From assembly GCA_021399435.1 (NCBI GenBank), contig JAJTUP010000134.1, positions 54,731-118,730 of the forward strand: a DNA stretch of 64,000 nt, read 5' to 3'. Below are positions 21,183 to 32,492 of this stretch, in pieces (position 1 is the first letter of the stretch; the number at the start of each line of letters is the position of its first letter). Under the pieces are notes generated by a model, which ran no database searches, had not been told where the DNA came from, and saw nothing but the letters and a program-made list of their open reading frames with translations. The stretch is from Diaporthe sp. PMI_573 (lineage: Eukaryota > Ascomycota > Sordariomycetes > Diaporthales > Diaporthaceae). The translations under genes and the position numbers were made by a program.

Positions 21183-21636
21183 CACTTCGGGGGGGGCATC
21201 CGTCAGATCTTCCTCGTCGACATATACGCCTCTCTCGGCAAGCTTGGAAGACATTTCAATCGAGCAGATGAACAGTCGTCGTGTGACTGAGAGGAAGGAA
21301 ATTCAACTCACAATCGTAGCGAACGACAGAAATGCGGGGCATGAGCGGCCCGAAAGCGCGAGCACAGGATTCCGAATCAGTTTGGTGAAGGCTATCCCCA
21401 AACGCACTGACCAACAATTAGACGTGGCTAATTCTTGGTCCGTGCTCATCTTGCAAGGATATAAAATCCCCGGGGCCGTCACCCCGACCCATACGTCGCG
21501 TGCCGTGCGGGGCTGGGGACGAGGCGAGTCTTTCGGGCAGGTTGACAGAAAATTTCCCTCAGACCTATACCCAGACCGGGCCAGATACTTCTCAAACAAC
21601 TGCAGGTTTATCTTTCTCCGTTGATTGCCTAGGATC
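21183..21636. other. Spacer
   Basis: No gene recognised. The left portion may hold the true 3' part of the F-box gene (frames containing IRQIFLVDIYASLGK). The right portion, with pyrimidine-rich tctttctccg, precedes the next start. Confidence 0.4.
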
Positions 21637-22035
21637 ATGACACCAGCCGCCATCAGATTCAGGCTTATCTTCCGTGTGCCGCTATCTGAGGCCGAGGCAT
21701 GCAAGAAGGCCATCTTTGCGGCGGGGGCGGGTCGCTATCCCGGCCCAGGTCAATATACCGAATGCTGCTTTTCCAGCACCGGAACTGGCCAATTCCGCCC
21801 GGGAGACACGGCGAACCCCAATATCGGTTCGGTGGGCCAGATTGAGAAGGTGCCTGAGATGCGAATCGAAACGGTGTGCGTCGGGGAGGATGTTGCTAGG
21901 AAGGCGGTTGAGGCGCTGAAGAAGCGAGTCTTATCTCTATTTTTTTTTGTTCGCTCTAGTCTCACTAATGGTGTTCATAGAGCTCACCCATACGAGGAGC
22001 CGGCTTACGAGGTGATCAAGCTCGAGGACTTTTGA
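21637..22035 (+). CDS. Small NIF3/YqfO C-terminal (CutA-like) domain protein with a GC-AG intron
   Basis: Short protein of the NGG1-interacting-factor-3 related type; exact function is unknown in fungi. Motifs: AIRFRLIFRVPLSEAEACKK, AIFAAGAGRYPGPGQYTECC, then EALKK-AHPYEEPAYEVIKL, where the AHPYEE motif is the family hallmark. A 57-nt segment (21924-21980) splits EALKK from AHPYEE. The only placement that restores that motif uses a GC donor (GCGAGT), with branch-like CACTAAT and acceptor ATAG. The GT a few bases further would break the frame. Because 57 is a multiple of three without a stop, the unspliced frame also stays open. The spliced protein is 113 residues, the normal family length. 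The ATG at 21637 is preceded by a pyrimidine-rich leader. Confidence 0.8.
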   Translation: MTPAAIRFRLIFRVPLSEAEACKKAIFAAGAGRYPGPGQYTECCFSSTGTGQFRPGDTANPNIGSVGQIEKVPEMRIETVCVGEDVARKAVEALKKRVLSLFFFVRSSLTNGVHRAHPYEEPAYEVIKLEDF

Positions 22036-22449
22036 AGAGGTAGACCTCAAGGACTTGATCATCGTCCCATATGCTAGCTTGGTTTCCTGGCCCTCGTGAT
22101 CGCAGCCTGGTCAAGTCCAGCACTTCGCTGGGAATATTGAGCGACGGCTCCTGTTTGGAAGATCCCAAAATCATGGATTTGGTGGCAAGCGGACCGTGGG
22201 AGATGAATTCCAACACTCGTTTACTCAAGAGCTATTTAACATGTGTTTGCTTCAAACCTTTCTCGTCTTCGTGCTAAGAATCGGTCATTCATTCAACCAA
22301 TTCTGTCGCCCACTGTTTTTTTTTAGCCCCTAGTGGATTAGGAACGCAATGTCCGATCAGACGAGGCCATACACACTTGCCAGCTTGAGCAACTGCTTAG
22401 GAAGTGACAAAGTGATGATGGCGAATAAGTAGGTATAAAAGAACGATTA

Positions 22450-22680
22450 TCATTGTCTTGGTCGATTCTCGCGCATGATATCCTCCACGACCATAGAAGT
22501 GACCTTTACTATAACATAGAGAGTCATCACCGCATGAACAGTGATAACACTAGCAACAAAACCAGCTTTGGCAGTCACAGCCACCGTTTCCCGCACACTA
22601 TAACCCTGGAAGTAAATGAGACTTAGGCCCACAACGAACACAGCATATGCTGTAAGGCCGAACCCCAAAAAGCAAAAAAC
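22450..22680 (-). other. Possible last exon of a small membrane protein
   Basis: About 72 codons with two hydrophobic helices (YAVFVVGLSLIYF and VITVHAVMTLYVIVKV) and a charged end, NRPRQ-stop. There is no ATG; an acceptor-like gaccag lies just upstream on the minus strand, so it would be a terminal exon. The family is not recognised. It may equally be chance. Confidence 0.25.
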
Positions 22681-23003
22681 TGGTCACGTAGACGCCACCA
22701 GCGCCTGTAGTCACCTGCCAAGAGTCTCCCAATCGCCTATAAAGCCAGTGCCCGGCACCCACGGCCACGCTCTCTTCTTTCCTCCTTCCCTTCCAACAGA
22801 CACCTGCAAGGACGCCTACAACTGCCTATGATCCCAAGACCATTAGGCGATACCTACCCAGGGCTTCGTCGCGCATGCTAGGCTTTACAAGATAGTGCTT
22901 GCCAGCCTCGTTCTTTTTTTTCTTTCACAAGTTTTCTTTCACAAGACAAGTGCTTATGTCAGGCCCTTTCTTTCACAAGGCAAGTGCCTTGGTTCTCAGG
23001 CCT

Positions 23004-23050
23004 GTTCCGAAAGGCGTTGGCGGACCCCGTAGGGGACCGGTCTCCTGTTT
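23004..23050 (+). repeat. Hairpin motif A flanking Helitron
   Basis: Begins gttccgaaaggcg, contains the near-palindrome ggaccccgtaggggacc and ends ggtctcctgttt, followed by cctag. It matches motif B at 30840-30885 in the same orientation. Hairpin plus downstream CTAG resembles a Helitron 3' terminus. Confidence 0.55.
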
Positions 23051-23747
23051 CCTAGAGATACTATATATTCACTCCCTGTGGAATCAGTTGTAAATGCCTG
23101 AGGAACGTAGAGACGAAGGATCTTCCTTCCGCGCCTTCTAACCCCTCAACGCCCGGTTCGCTCGGCGATCCGAGCACTTCTAAGCCCCTTTTATGCGCCA
23201 CCGTTTACGAGCCACATCTGAGGAGCCACGATTTCAGAGCAGCCACGACTTCAGTTCATGGTTCAGGTTCTATTCCTACTCGGTTTCAGCCGCCATTCCC
23301 CGGCAGCCATGCGACTGCCGCCGACTTTCTGTCACACTTTCTGTCACGAATCCACGTGATCTCGTGCTAAGGGTACCACGTGAGGCAGACCGATCTTAGC
23401 CTTCTTTTTGACCTCTTTGCGCTACGTCTTGTATTTAGGACGCAACCCTTAGTAGCAATTGATTCTTCTTGACTACGAATCCTCACACACTTTCTGTCAC
23501 ACTTTCCCCTTTTTTTGGGGGGTTTTTTTTTCCCCTTTTCCGTTGATCTGGCTGAAGGGTTCCCTAAGCTCTCCCGCTTCATCATGAAAAGAAGCTAGTC
23601 TTGATACACCGCACGCGGATCCGGCTGACGTAGTGTCTTGCTTCTCGCCTAGCCTTGGATGATGAAGAGGCTACCATGGTTCTAGGATGGCTCTAGGTGT
23701 CGCCACGAGACTATCGCCGCCCCCGTGATGATGTGGTCTGAAACAGG

Positions 23748-26700
23748 GTGGCCGAGATTCCGCGCCACAAGCGACGTCAACTGTGTCAACATCTACTCTG
23801 GGCCCTCGTCCAGCTCCTTTTCATACCGAGCGTGGCCACGTTTGCTTTGGCCCTCTGCTTCCCGCTTTCAGTGCACATGTTTACGACTAGGCCGCTTGTA
23901 TGTAAGATGCCTCGCGAAAAGCCGGTCGGGGTCCCGATCGATGAAATCCGCCGCACGCTGGAAGATCTTGATGGCAGACGTACTAGAAACGGAGCTGGAG
24001 GAAGATCAGGACCACCCCACTCGATTATCCTAAACTCCTCGGCATCCCGGAGCACCCCTCAGCTCCGTCAAGAGCCGGTCAGAGTTCCGCTTGACGAGAT
24101 CCGACACACGTTGGAAGACCTGGACCGACAACACGCCGAAACACTGGCCCGTGGAAGACGAGAATCGTCCCGCTCCACTATCGCCAGGCAACTAGCATCT
24201 CAGACACCCGCCCAGTCCGAGAAGGAGCCGATAAGAGTTCGGCCTGACGAGGTTGCTCGTGCATGGGATGACATCCAACGCCGGCGCGCTGAGGAACGGG
24301 GCCACCGGGCGCAGGCAGTGGCCCGGCGTAATACCGTCACGGTACCGGAAGATGAACTCAGGCGGACAATTGCGGCTATTACGCAACAACACAAGGAAGA
24401 GCGTTTCCGGGAAAGAGCCGCAAGACTACGATCACAAGAGGACGCCGGTGAGCTCGACCGTCGAGGAGCGGAAGAGGTGCGCCGGACACAACCACTGGCG
24501 ACTCCCGAGCGGATCTCCAGTTCTCCACAAATCCCGATTCCGCAAGCAATCCCGCAGACCCCGCCTCCCCGAAAGCGCCTTCGGGACCCACATCCGGAAG
24601 GACTTCTGACTCCGCCGCCCATGAGGCCAGACCGCCCCCGGAAAAGACCGAGGCCGTCGCAGGAAACCGCTCTGCTCCAACGAGAGTCCCTCGAGACCAT
24701 TCTGCGATATCATGAATCTCGTTTCCGCGACAAGGAGAAGGAATCGGTCGCAAGATCTTGGTGCAAAGAGGTCCCACTTGCCCTCCAGGTAGAGACTACA
24801 CAATCCTTCCACCAGGCATTCACAGATGAAAGGACGCTACCGATCTCGCACTGCAACTTCTGCTACAGGAAGCAGCCTCCATCCGAGCTCACAAAGATCC
24901 GATGGAGGAGGCACTTGACGCCCTCCTTGCTACAGGCCACTGCAGCGCTCCAGGAGTGCAGGGACTGTTTCCCTGCTGGCGACGACGCTGAGGCCATGGT
25001 TTGCCACGAATGCTATGCCGCTTTGAAGAAGGGGAAACTGCCGAAGACCTGTGCGGTCAACAACATGTACATCGGATGCGAGCATCGGTATCCCCAAGAG
25101 CTCGACGGCCTGTCTCCCGTTGAGGAGAGGCTGACTGCATTGCAGGCCTCCTTCGGCTACATCACAAAGTTCACTGTTGACAACAAGACCCCGTCGGGGC
25201 TCAGCTACCGGAAGCATGTGAAGGGCCATATCGTCGTCTTTCCGAACAAGGTCGAGGACCTCGTTGCCACAGTCCTCCCTCACCCTCTTCTGGTAACTAT
25301 CGAGAACATCCACGTCTCTTGGAGTGGCTCCAGAAAGCCTGGCGCTGCAGACGTTGGGCATCTTCTCCAAGTGCGCAAGTCCCGTGTCCGGGCCGCGCTT
25401 TCGTGGCTCCAGGAAAACAATCCGCTTTACGAACACGTCACGATCGACCATGGCGAGATAGATGGCTGGCGGTACGCAGACGGCCCGGATGTACCTATCC
25501 TCATCATGGACAGCATGCAGCGGGAAGAGCCGTCCGTTGCCGAGAAGACACAGACAGACCACATAGTCCCAGATACCGATCGAGGTTTGGAAGAGAACCG
25601 GTTCCCGACCATTGAAGAGATTGTGGCGTCGGCGCAGGCTCACTCCAGCGACGACTCCAGCCTTCCCGAGGGCACTCTGCCGAACGAACAGGACCTTCCC
25701 TTGCCCGGGGATCCTCGTACCTCCATTCCAGGACCGGAGGATGCCGACGGCGATGGTGACGTTATTCTTGAGACGACGTCGTCTGGAATGTTTCCCCTTG
25801 ATGGACCGGCGGCTTTTGAAGAGGCCGATAAGCTTTCATTCCTAGCGGACGCTCTCCAGACGAGTCGGACTCGAGGTACCGATGAGGCTGAGCCCTGCGC
25901 CATGCACGTCCAAGGAACCGGAGGGCATCCGTTCATCCTGGTGGAACGAGGTGCGGACTTTGCGGACAGCCTGCACGAGGACTTCTTCCCGCGCACCTTC
26001 CCGAAGCTTTTCCCCTGGGGGAGAGGTGGCCCAAAGGCGCTGCACGTGTCGGACCGCGAGCAACAGCAAGCTCCAGAGGCCGCCGACCGCCATTCAAACC
26101 ACTCGCTCAGCTACTGGGCCAGATACGTGCTGCAGCGGCATGGAGGGCTGTTTGCCACCCATCCCGTCTTCTGTTTTCTGGTCTTCAACATCCTCCTCCG
26201 CTCATCTAACCGCCGCATCAGCATGGTGCGCACGACAAAGGGCTCTTTCGAGAGGGTTGAACGGGTTTACGCAACACTGACGGGGGACCGGCTGAAAAGA
26301 GCCGAGGACGAGATGCGAGAAACGAGAACGACGACGGACGCAGACGTGGCGTTTTTGCTCCGTGAGTTGTCCATCTTTGGCCATGCACAGCCGCTCTCCA
26401 ACGAAACGCGGCTGCTCATGCGCAGAAGGATACAAGCAATTGACATCTGGGCCGGTACGCCCGCGATTTGGATCACCATCAACCCCAACGACATCAACAA
26501 CCCGGTCAAGATGAGGCTCTCCATCCACAGGCTCCACGATTACCACACGGCGAAAGAGCTTTTAGCGGATCTCCGGGGAAGATACGACAGGATCGCCCTC
26601 AGTACCATGGATCCGGTCAGCTCGGCCATCTTCCACCACAGAGAAATTTCTCTGTTCTTCGAAAAATACGTCAGAACAGGCCAAGAATCCGTCTTTGGGA

Positions 26701-29700
26701 AGGTCAGCCATTACTATGCAACGGTAGAGACGAACGATCGTGGCAGTCTGCACTTGCACGGACTCCTGTGGTTACACGGCAACATGGAGCTGCCGTTGCT
26801 CGTTGACGACATCGCCGACCCTCGAGAAGAAGAGTACCGTGCCCGAGTGGTGCGCTACATGGACTCGGTCTTTCACGAGTGCTTGGATGAGGACGCTGGA
26901 AAGGCTCTCCGCCAGGAGCGGAAGCCGATCCACCCGGTCGAGGAGATGATGAACGACACCGAGGCTCTCACTGCGGCCTTTGACGCCGAGTCCAACTTCA
27001 TCGCGTACTGCTGCCAGGTCCATTCCCACACCTATACTTGCATCAAGTATTCTCTGAAGGGCCTCGCAAATCACGACCCAGGCAAGTACAGGCGAACGGC
27101 TTGCCGGTTCAAAGCGCCCTGGAAGATCGTTGATGCCACGGGGCTGAGCGATGACGACCTGCTCACCATCCGTCGCAACCACCCGCTCGTCAACCGGTAT
27201 AACAAAGCGATGGCGGTCGGCCTCCGGCACAACCACGATGTATCCATGATCCTGACGAGGACCAAGGGCCTGGCCATGGTATTTTATATCACCAACTATG
27301 CCACGAAGTTGGACACGCCCATGTGGAGACGAATTGCCCACGCGGCCGAAGTCTTCCGACAGCTTCGCGAAGATGCCGCGTCGAGGCATGACGTATCCGC
27401 AACAGGCGACCAGGGCGCCCAGCGACCTGCTGTGCTGAACCAGAGTCGTCAGTTTCTGATGAGGGTGGCGAATCGGATATTTTCCGAGAGACAGCTCTCC
27501 GCCGTGGAGGTATGTTACCATATGCTCGGCTACCAGACAGACTTTACCAACGTCCCGCACTGGTCCTTCCTAAACCTGACCGCACTGTATTGGGCGATCT
27601 TTCGGAGATGGAGGCACCTCCGCCGCCAGGCTGGCGAGGAAACGGAGGGGGAAGAGCCACCAGAAACGGTGCAGCTCAGGGAGGGCGGCCGGACCCTGTT
27701 GTGCTTAGACGCTTACGCCTACAGAGGCCATGTCCTGAGAGGGATATGCCTTTACGATTACATGTCCATGGTTAGTCTGGTCCGTAACCGTGGCCGGGAC
27801 GAGGACGAAAACCACATCTCTCTCGAGGGGCCCTCTCCAGAATGCTATAACTGGCTCCAAAAGCTCCGCCGACCTCACGAGTACGCTGTGCCGATCTTCC
27901 AAGGATTCATCAGCGACGACCACCGGGACGAGCACCCGGTGTATTTCAGACGGTACGCTGCTCGTCCGCACTGATGATTCCAAGCCTCATCTCACATGCC
28001 GAGCAGAAACTCAGTTCTCCATCTGGCCCTATTCGTGCCTTGGGAGCGCTTCCTTTCCAACACCCATGGCGACATCGCCGATATATGGCTCGGATACGAG
28101 GCTTCTCTCTGTCGCCGGCTGCGTTCTCACGTCTCCAACATCTCCCTTCTCAGCAAGTCAGCCGAGGACGCGCGCAAAGACGCAAGGCTCTGGGCCAGCC
28201 GGTCAGAAGGCGACGACACCGTCGACGCGGACTTCCCTCTTGATGAGGGAGACGATGGTGAAGAGCGTGCAACAATCGCTGAGCATCACCAGAATTTTGC
28301 GGCTGTGCTCCACACTCTGCAGAACGCCGTGCGAGATTCCGACGCCACGAGAGGCTCCCCAGCCTTGACGAATTTCATGCGCGATCTTCTGGAAGAGACT
28401 TCGGCGTCGGACGATAAGCCTTTCATGCAGCGTCCCGAGGGCTTCTATCAGCAAATCCGCCGCGCTCAGGACGCTCCCCTATGCCACGTTCAGACCCTGT
28501 CCGTGGAGGATGTCCAAGCCGCTGCGAAGGCCCAGGAGATGCTCCATCTCCAGATGCTGGACGAGATCGAGACTGGTCCACAGGGTGGCCGACATCACAC
28601 ACCTAACGACGACATAGATGATATGCTTGCTCGCAACTATGATACGGAGATTCCCCTACCGCGTCGAAGTCAGGGCCCAGTCGCACAGGGTCCTCGGATG
28701 CTCGTTGACGTTAATATGGCAACAAGCTTTGCGGGATTAGGACGCCTTGCCGCGTCGAACTATACCCTCAACTCTCTGCAGACAATGGCTCTTCAACTTG
28801 TGTGCAGGTTTTTAGACAGGTACTCAGCGGACCCCGACTCGGCGGGTCAACATCTCCAGTACACCGGAGGGCCGGGCGGTACGGGAAAATCCAGGATCAT
28901 TGAGGCCCTGAAATGGGTCTTTTCGGCGAGAGGCCAACCACATCTTCTCCAGATCACGGGAACATCAGGTAGTGCAGCTGCGCAGATCGGAGGCACGACA
29001 TTACATTCCGCCTGTGGACTGGATACCCGGCGCTCCCCCGACAAGCAACTCCCACTTTTCTCGGAGGCCAAGAAGTGGGTGTGGAAGCAGAAACTGGTCC
29101 TTGTGATCGATGAAGTTAGCATGCTTGGAGGTACTACTCTGTACGAGGCCAGCTGTCGTCTCCAGTCGCTCCGCGACTGCTCAGGTAAGGCCTTTGGCGG
29201 TCTTCCTGTTGTTCTTTTGATGGGTGACTTTTATCAGTTCGCCCCAGTACGGGAGACTAGCCTCCTGGTAGACCGAATGGCGAATCCCGTCTCCGCCCCT
29301 GTGAGCCAAGCCACGATTTCTCACCACCGCGGCTTCAGTCTCTGGCTGATGTTCAAGACCGTGGTTCTTCTCGAAGAACAGGTCCGCGCACGAGACGACC
29401 CCGAGCTAGGGGCTCTTCTGGACAGAGTGCGACACGGCACCCAGACATGGCAAGATCTGCACCTGCTGAATACAAAGCTGGTCGACCGCTCCGATATTAC
29501 CTTCAGTAACGGCTTGCGCGCTATAACACCTCTTAACCGCAACCGATGGAGCCTCAATATGGAAGCCATTGTGGACTGGGCGCGCTTCAACGAGAGGCAC
29601 ATCTCCGTCTTCGTGTCGACCCATACCTGGAGAAGAGCCGGCCTGTCCCAGTATGAGATCGCGCAGGCGATCGAGCAAGGGGACGACTCTAAGTGCAAGG

Positions 29701-30326
29701 TCCCAGGCCTCTTCTTCTATGCCCAGGGGATGCCTGTGGTTGTCAACAAGAATATATACACCGGATTAAAGGTTGTCAATGGCGCAGAATTTACTGCAGC
29801 AGACATCATCCCCGATCCGAAACACCCGGGATACCATCTTGCGGACGACGTCACCATCCACTTCGGCCCACCGCTAGGCATCTTATTACAGTCGAGCGAG
29901 ACGGCGAGTTTGGCGGTCCCCGCCCTCCCAGCGGAGATGGTGCTCATCCGCCCAACCTCGCACACCCTTGATCCAACCGATTCCCACTTCAAGTTCTTGT
30001 CGACGAAATGCACCCGGCGGGGACTGCCAGTTGTCCCCGCCTTTGTTCTTACCGACTATAAGTCCCAGTCCAAAACGTTTGCCGAGGTTCTCTTGGAGCT
30101 GAGGGGAAATCGTATGACTAATGGCGAACCCTCCAAGTGCGATTTTACCAGTCTCTATGTGCAGTTGTCCAGATGTAAGACGCTTCAAGGTATCAAGCTT
30201 CTCAGCCCTGTACGGCCCCAGGATTTCATCGGTAACAGGCTGGACCAGACCATGGTAGATGCCACGCAGAGACTCAAGAACTTAGCGGCGGAGACGAAAC
30301 GAATTTATGAGGGCCAGCGTTTGTGA
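23748..30326 (+). mobile_element. Helitron (rolling-circle DNA transposon), coding body
   Basis: Autonomous-type Helitron inferred from a Rep endonuclease and Pif1-type helicase encoded in one transcription unit. The exact termini are not defined. Candidate 3' structure is motif B at 30840-30885, with a solo LTR inserted between the stop codon and that motif. Motif A upstream would then be the 3' end of another, older copy. Helitrons make no target duplication, so empty-site comparison is needed to fix the ends. Confidence 0.75.
23907..30326 (+). CDS. Helitron Rep/helicase protein (one intron)
   Basis: Rolling-circle transposase, nuclear. Domains from the ATG at 23907 (about 2,120 residues after splicing): a basic N-terminus with four related repeats of the VPxDEIRRTLEDLD type (residues 1-170); a Cys-rich region (HCNFCYRKQPP, CRDCFPAGDDAEAMVCHECY); a DUF6570-like region (about 395-520); the Helitron Rep domain with the metal-binding HUH motif LHLHGLL (about 949) and a Tyr pair YTCIKY about 90 residues on; then a Pif1-like SF1 helicase with Walker A GGPGGTGKS (about 1635), LVIDEVSML and a late VQLSRCKTL. 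Between Rep and helicase two TGA codons at 27972-27977 are removed by a GT-AG intron, 27953-28006 (GTACGC...GAGCAG), which keeps frame and joins VYFRR to NSVLHLALFVPWERF. Compensating frameshifts are the alternative. The rest is open, so it may be active. Confidence 0.85.
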
Positions 30327-30512
30327 TGCATGTCCGTGGATCGATGGGTTCTCAGCGGGTGGAGGGTTCAGCGTGATGTCTACTGCCTGGATTTCTCGTA
30401 GTTCTCAAGGGTATTCATCTCAACACCATCAATGGTTGCTGAATTGAACTGGAATCATGATGATGAGATGGGATAGGAGAGAATCTCCTTGGTCCGTGCG
30501 CTGGATGCAATC

Positions 30513-30726
30513 TGTTGGATACGCGATGGGGTAGGGGTGAATTCAGTAGATTGTGGGTTACAAATTGATGATCTTATTGATTGAAGTCTTGATGATCTTG
30601 TTCTTGCTCGCTTCGTCATCGTGCGGGGGCGTTTGTCCATTCTTGATGTTTTCACCGCCACAAGCCACACATTGTTATAACGACGAGCAAACTCCCTTCT
30701 ATCCGCACACAGGCGCCAATCTAACA
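30513..30726. repeat. Solo LTR, copy 1, with 5-bp target duplication CAATC
   Basis: 214-bp block beginning TGTTGGATACG and ending CGCCAATCTAACA, the TG...CA ends of an LTR with short inverted termini. It is flanked by direct repeats CAATC (30508-30512 and 30727-30731). A second copy of about 95 percent identity lies at 48600-48814. No internal retrotransposon genes are present, so it is a solo LTR left by recombination. TGTTRGA ends are most like Ty1/copia elements. Confidence 0.9.
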
Positions 30727-30839
30727 CAATCTTCAAAACACTTCAATGGTCCGTGCGCTTATCAGCCACAACCATGATGTGCCCGCGACATCTCATCTCA
30801 AACTGTAGACCTTCATCAAGCCCACAAACTGAAAGACTC

Positions 30840-30885
30840 GTTCCGAAGGCTTGATGGCTGGCCCGTAGGGTCCGGTCTCCTGTTT
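30840..30885 (+). repeat. Hairpin motif B, candidate Helitron 3' structure
   Basis: Begins gttccgaaggc, contains ggcccgtagggtcc and ends ggtctcctgttt; matches motif A at 23004-23050 in the same orientation. It lies about 0.5 kb past the helicase stop codon. Confidence 0.5.
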
Positions 30886-31512
30886 AGAATGGTAGTCTCG
30901 CACTGACCTCTCGCTGCCTCGCGCGGAATTCCCCAGCCCCCTGACTGTGGCGTGCGGTCGTAGAGTTGGAGGCGTGAGTGGCGGTAATTTAAGGTTTCAG
31001 CTAGCGGCTTGGCGGATTTTATTACTCGAAGTGGAAAGGCCAAGTCACACTAGAGGCCTAAGCATGTCGTCGGATTTGAACTTTGATGTTCTAACTAGTC
31101 ATGTTACGCGCATTAATTTACCTGCAATTCCTTCCTTCCCTGTCGCTCAGCATCACCATCGATGGCCTTAATAGATTCCGCTTCAGGGCTTATCTAGCGC
31201 CTGCTTGCTTGTTATTACCAATCAGCTAAAGAGAAGTCATTTCGAGCGAGTCATGTTACATGTTCAGCTGTTGCATGACATTCCAGGCATCTCACTCGGT
31301 AGCCTAAATGCTTAAGCATGACTAAGCGGCCTTCTAAGAAGAGGAAATGCCAAGGATACTATAAGAAGGTCTTGCCTTCCGTCCCCTGACCATACACTCT
31401 TCCATTCCTTCTCTGCAAAGTATCACACAGTCACAGCTTTCTTCTCGTTTCCCGCCCTTGTCAACCTCTAGCAGCCAGCCTTACAACTTTGTCTCCCGGA
31501 TAAACAGGTACA

Positions 31513-32492
31513 ATGACGCAACAGATTAAGAACGTTGCTTTGGCTGGTGTAAGTTTTCCAATCCCAGCTTCAGATGTCTCCTGCAAGACTGCAGATAGTA
31601 GACTCTTACTCGCTACTTCCAGGCTACAGGCAGCGCCGGATCTAGCATCCTCAAGGCTCTCGTCGATTCTGGCAAGTTCAATGTCACCGCATTGGTGCGC
31701 AAGCCCAATCCTTCGATCTCATCGGCAGTAAACGTCAAGGTTGTCAACTTCAATTCTCATGATGCCCTGGTCGAGGCTTTTGCGGGCCAAGACGCTGTCA
31801 TCGACGCCACTATGAGTCCGGACACAAGCATGCCCTTGCGAATGGTCGAAGCCGCTGTTGCCGTTGGCGTTGCTAGGTTTATTCCCTCTGAGTTTTCGCT
31901 CGATCCCCACAACGCGAAGACGCGTGCTATACCCGTCTATGGACCCAAGAATGAAGTCCTCGCACGTCTTCAAGAGCTCGCCACCACCGGCGTGATAACT
32001 TACACGACTATCTCCAACGGCGCCTTCCTCGACTGGAATCTTCGTACTAGGTTCTTCAAGATTGACATCAAGAAGAAGAAGGCTGAACTTCTCAACGGTG
32101 GAACTGTGATTCTCCCGTGGACGTTGCTCGAGCATGTCGGGCAGGCGACAGCCGGTGTACTTCTCCGCCCAGAGGAGACCAAGAACCGTTCTGTATATAT
32201 CTGCACTGTTGAGAGGAGCCAGAAGCAGATGGTTGACCTTGCCATGGAGGCCCTTGGACACGACGGCTGGGATGTCACCTCTGTGGACATGGAGCCCGTT
32301 TACAACGATTCACTTGCGCAACTGCAGGCCGGTAACGTCACTTTCGAGGTCATGGGTAATATGATCCTGTACTGTAACTCCAGATCGGATCTTTCCGGAG
32401 TTTGGAGCAAGAACGATAACGCTCTTCTGGGAGTAAAGGCGTGGAGCGACGAGCAGGTGAAGCAGCTGCTCAAGTCGATCGCGTCCGAGTAG
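31513..32492 (+). CDS. NmrA-like / isoflavone reductase-like NAD(P)-binding protein
   Basis: Atypical short-chain reductase with a Rossmann fold, 301 residues after splicing. Exon 1 is 12 codons; the intron at 31549-31622 (GTAAGT...TTCCAG) joins ALAG to ATGSAGSSIL, producing the glycine-rich GATGSAG nucleotide-binding motif at residues 12-18. Further family marks: VTALVRKP after the first repeat, GQDAVIDATM, FIPSEFSLD, YGPKNEVLARLQ and WTLLEHVGQATAGVL. The active-site Lys of phenylcoumaran reductases would be the one in YGPKNEV. Relatives include nitrogen regulators that sense NAD(P) and enzymes of secondary metabolism; nothing nearby decides between these. The frame is intact, which stands out among the decayed neighbours. 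The start context (acaATGA) is good. Confidence 0.9.

Larger units (their letters stand above)
22036..23906. other. Long spacer upstream of Helitron gene
   Basis: No firm gene. It includes a possible small membrane-protein remnant, repeats of tttctttcacaag (22913-22980), a hairpin-bearing motif at 23004-23050 that recurs on the far side of the Helitron gene, and two copies of cactttctgtcac near 23333 and 23490. Pyrimidine-rich and A/T homopolymer runs at 23500-23540. Confidence 0.45.
30327..31512. other. Spacer with solo LTR and NmrA-gene promoter
   Basis: No gene. Contains the solo LTR and hairpin motif B. Positions 31380-31510 are pyrimidine-rich and end in acaggtacaATG, a plausible promoter and leader for the next gene. 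Confidence 0.5.

Noticed and set aside
24200..28000. Long minus-strand frames opposite the Helitron gene (for example 24930-25643 and 26772-27560)
   Set aside because: Codon-bias shadows of the sense gene; no motif of their own.
30455..30736. Protein-coding reading of the solo LTR (and of its copy at 48630-48847)
   Set aside because: Both frames are explained by the 214-bp LTR with target duplications; similarity stops at the LTR ends.
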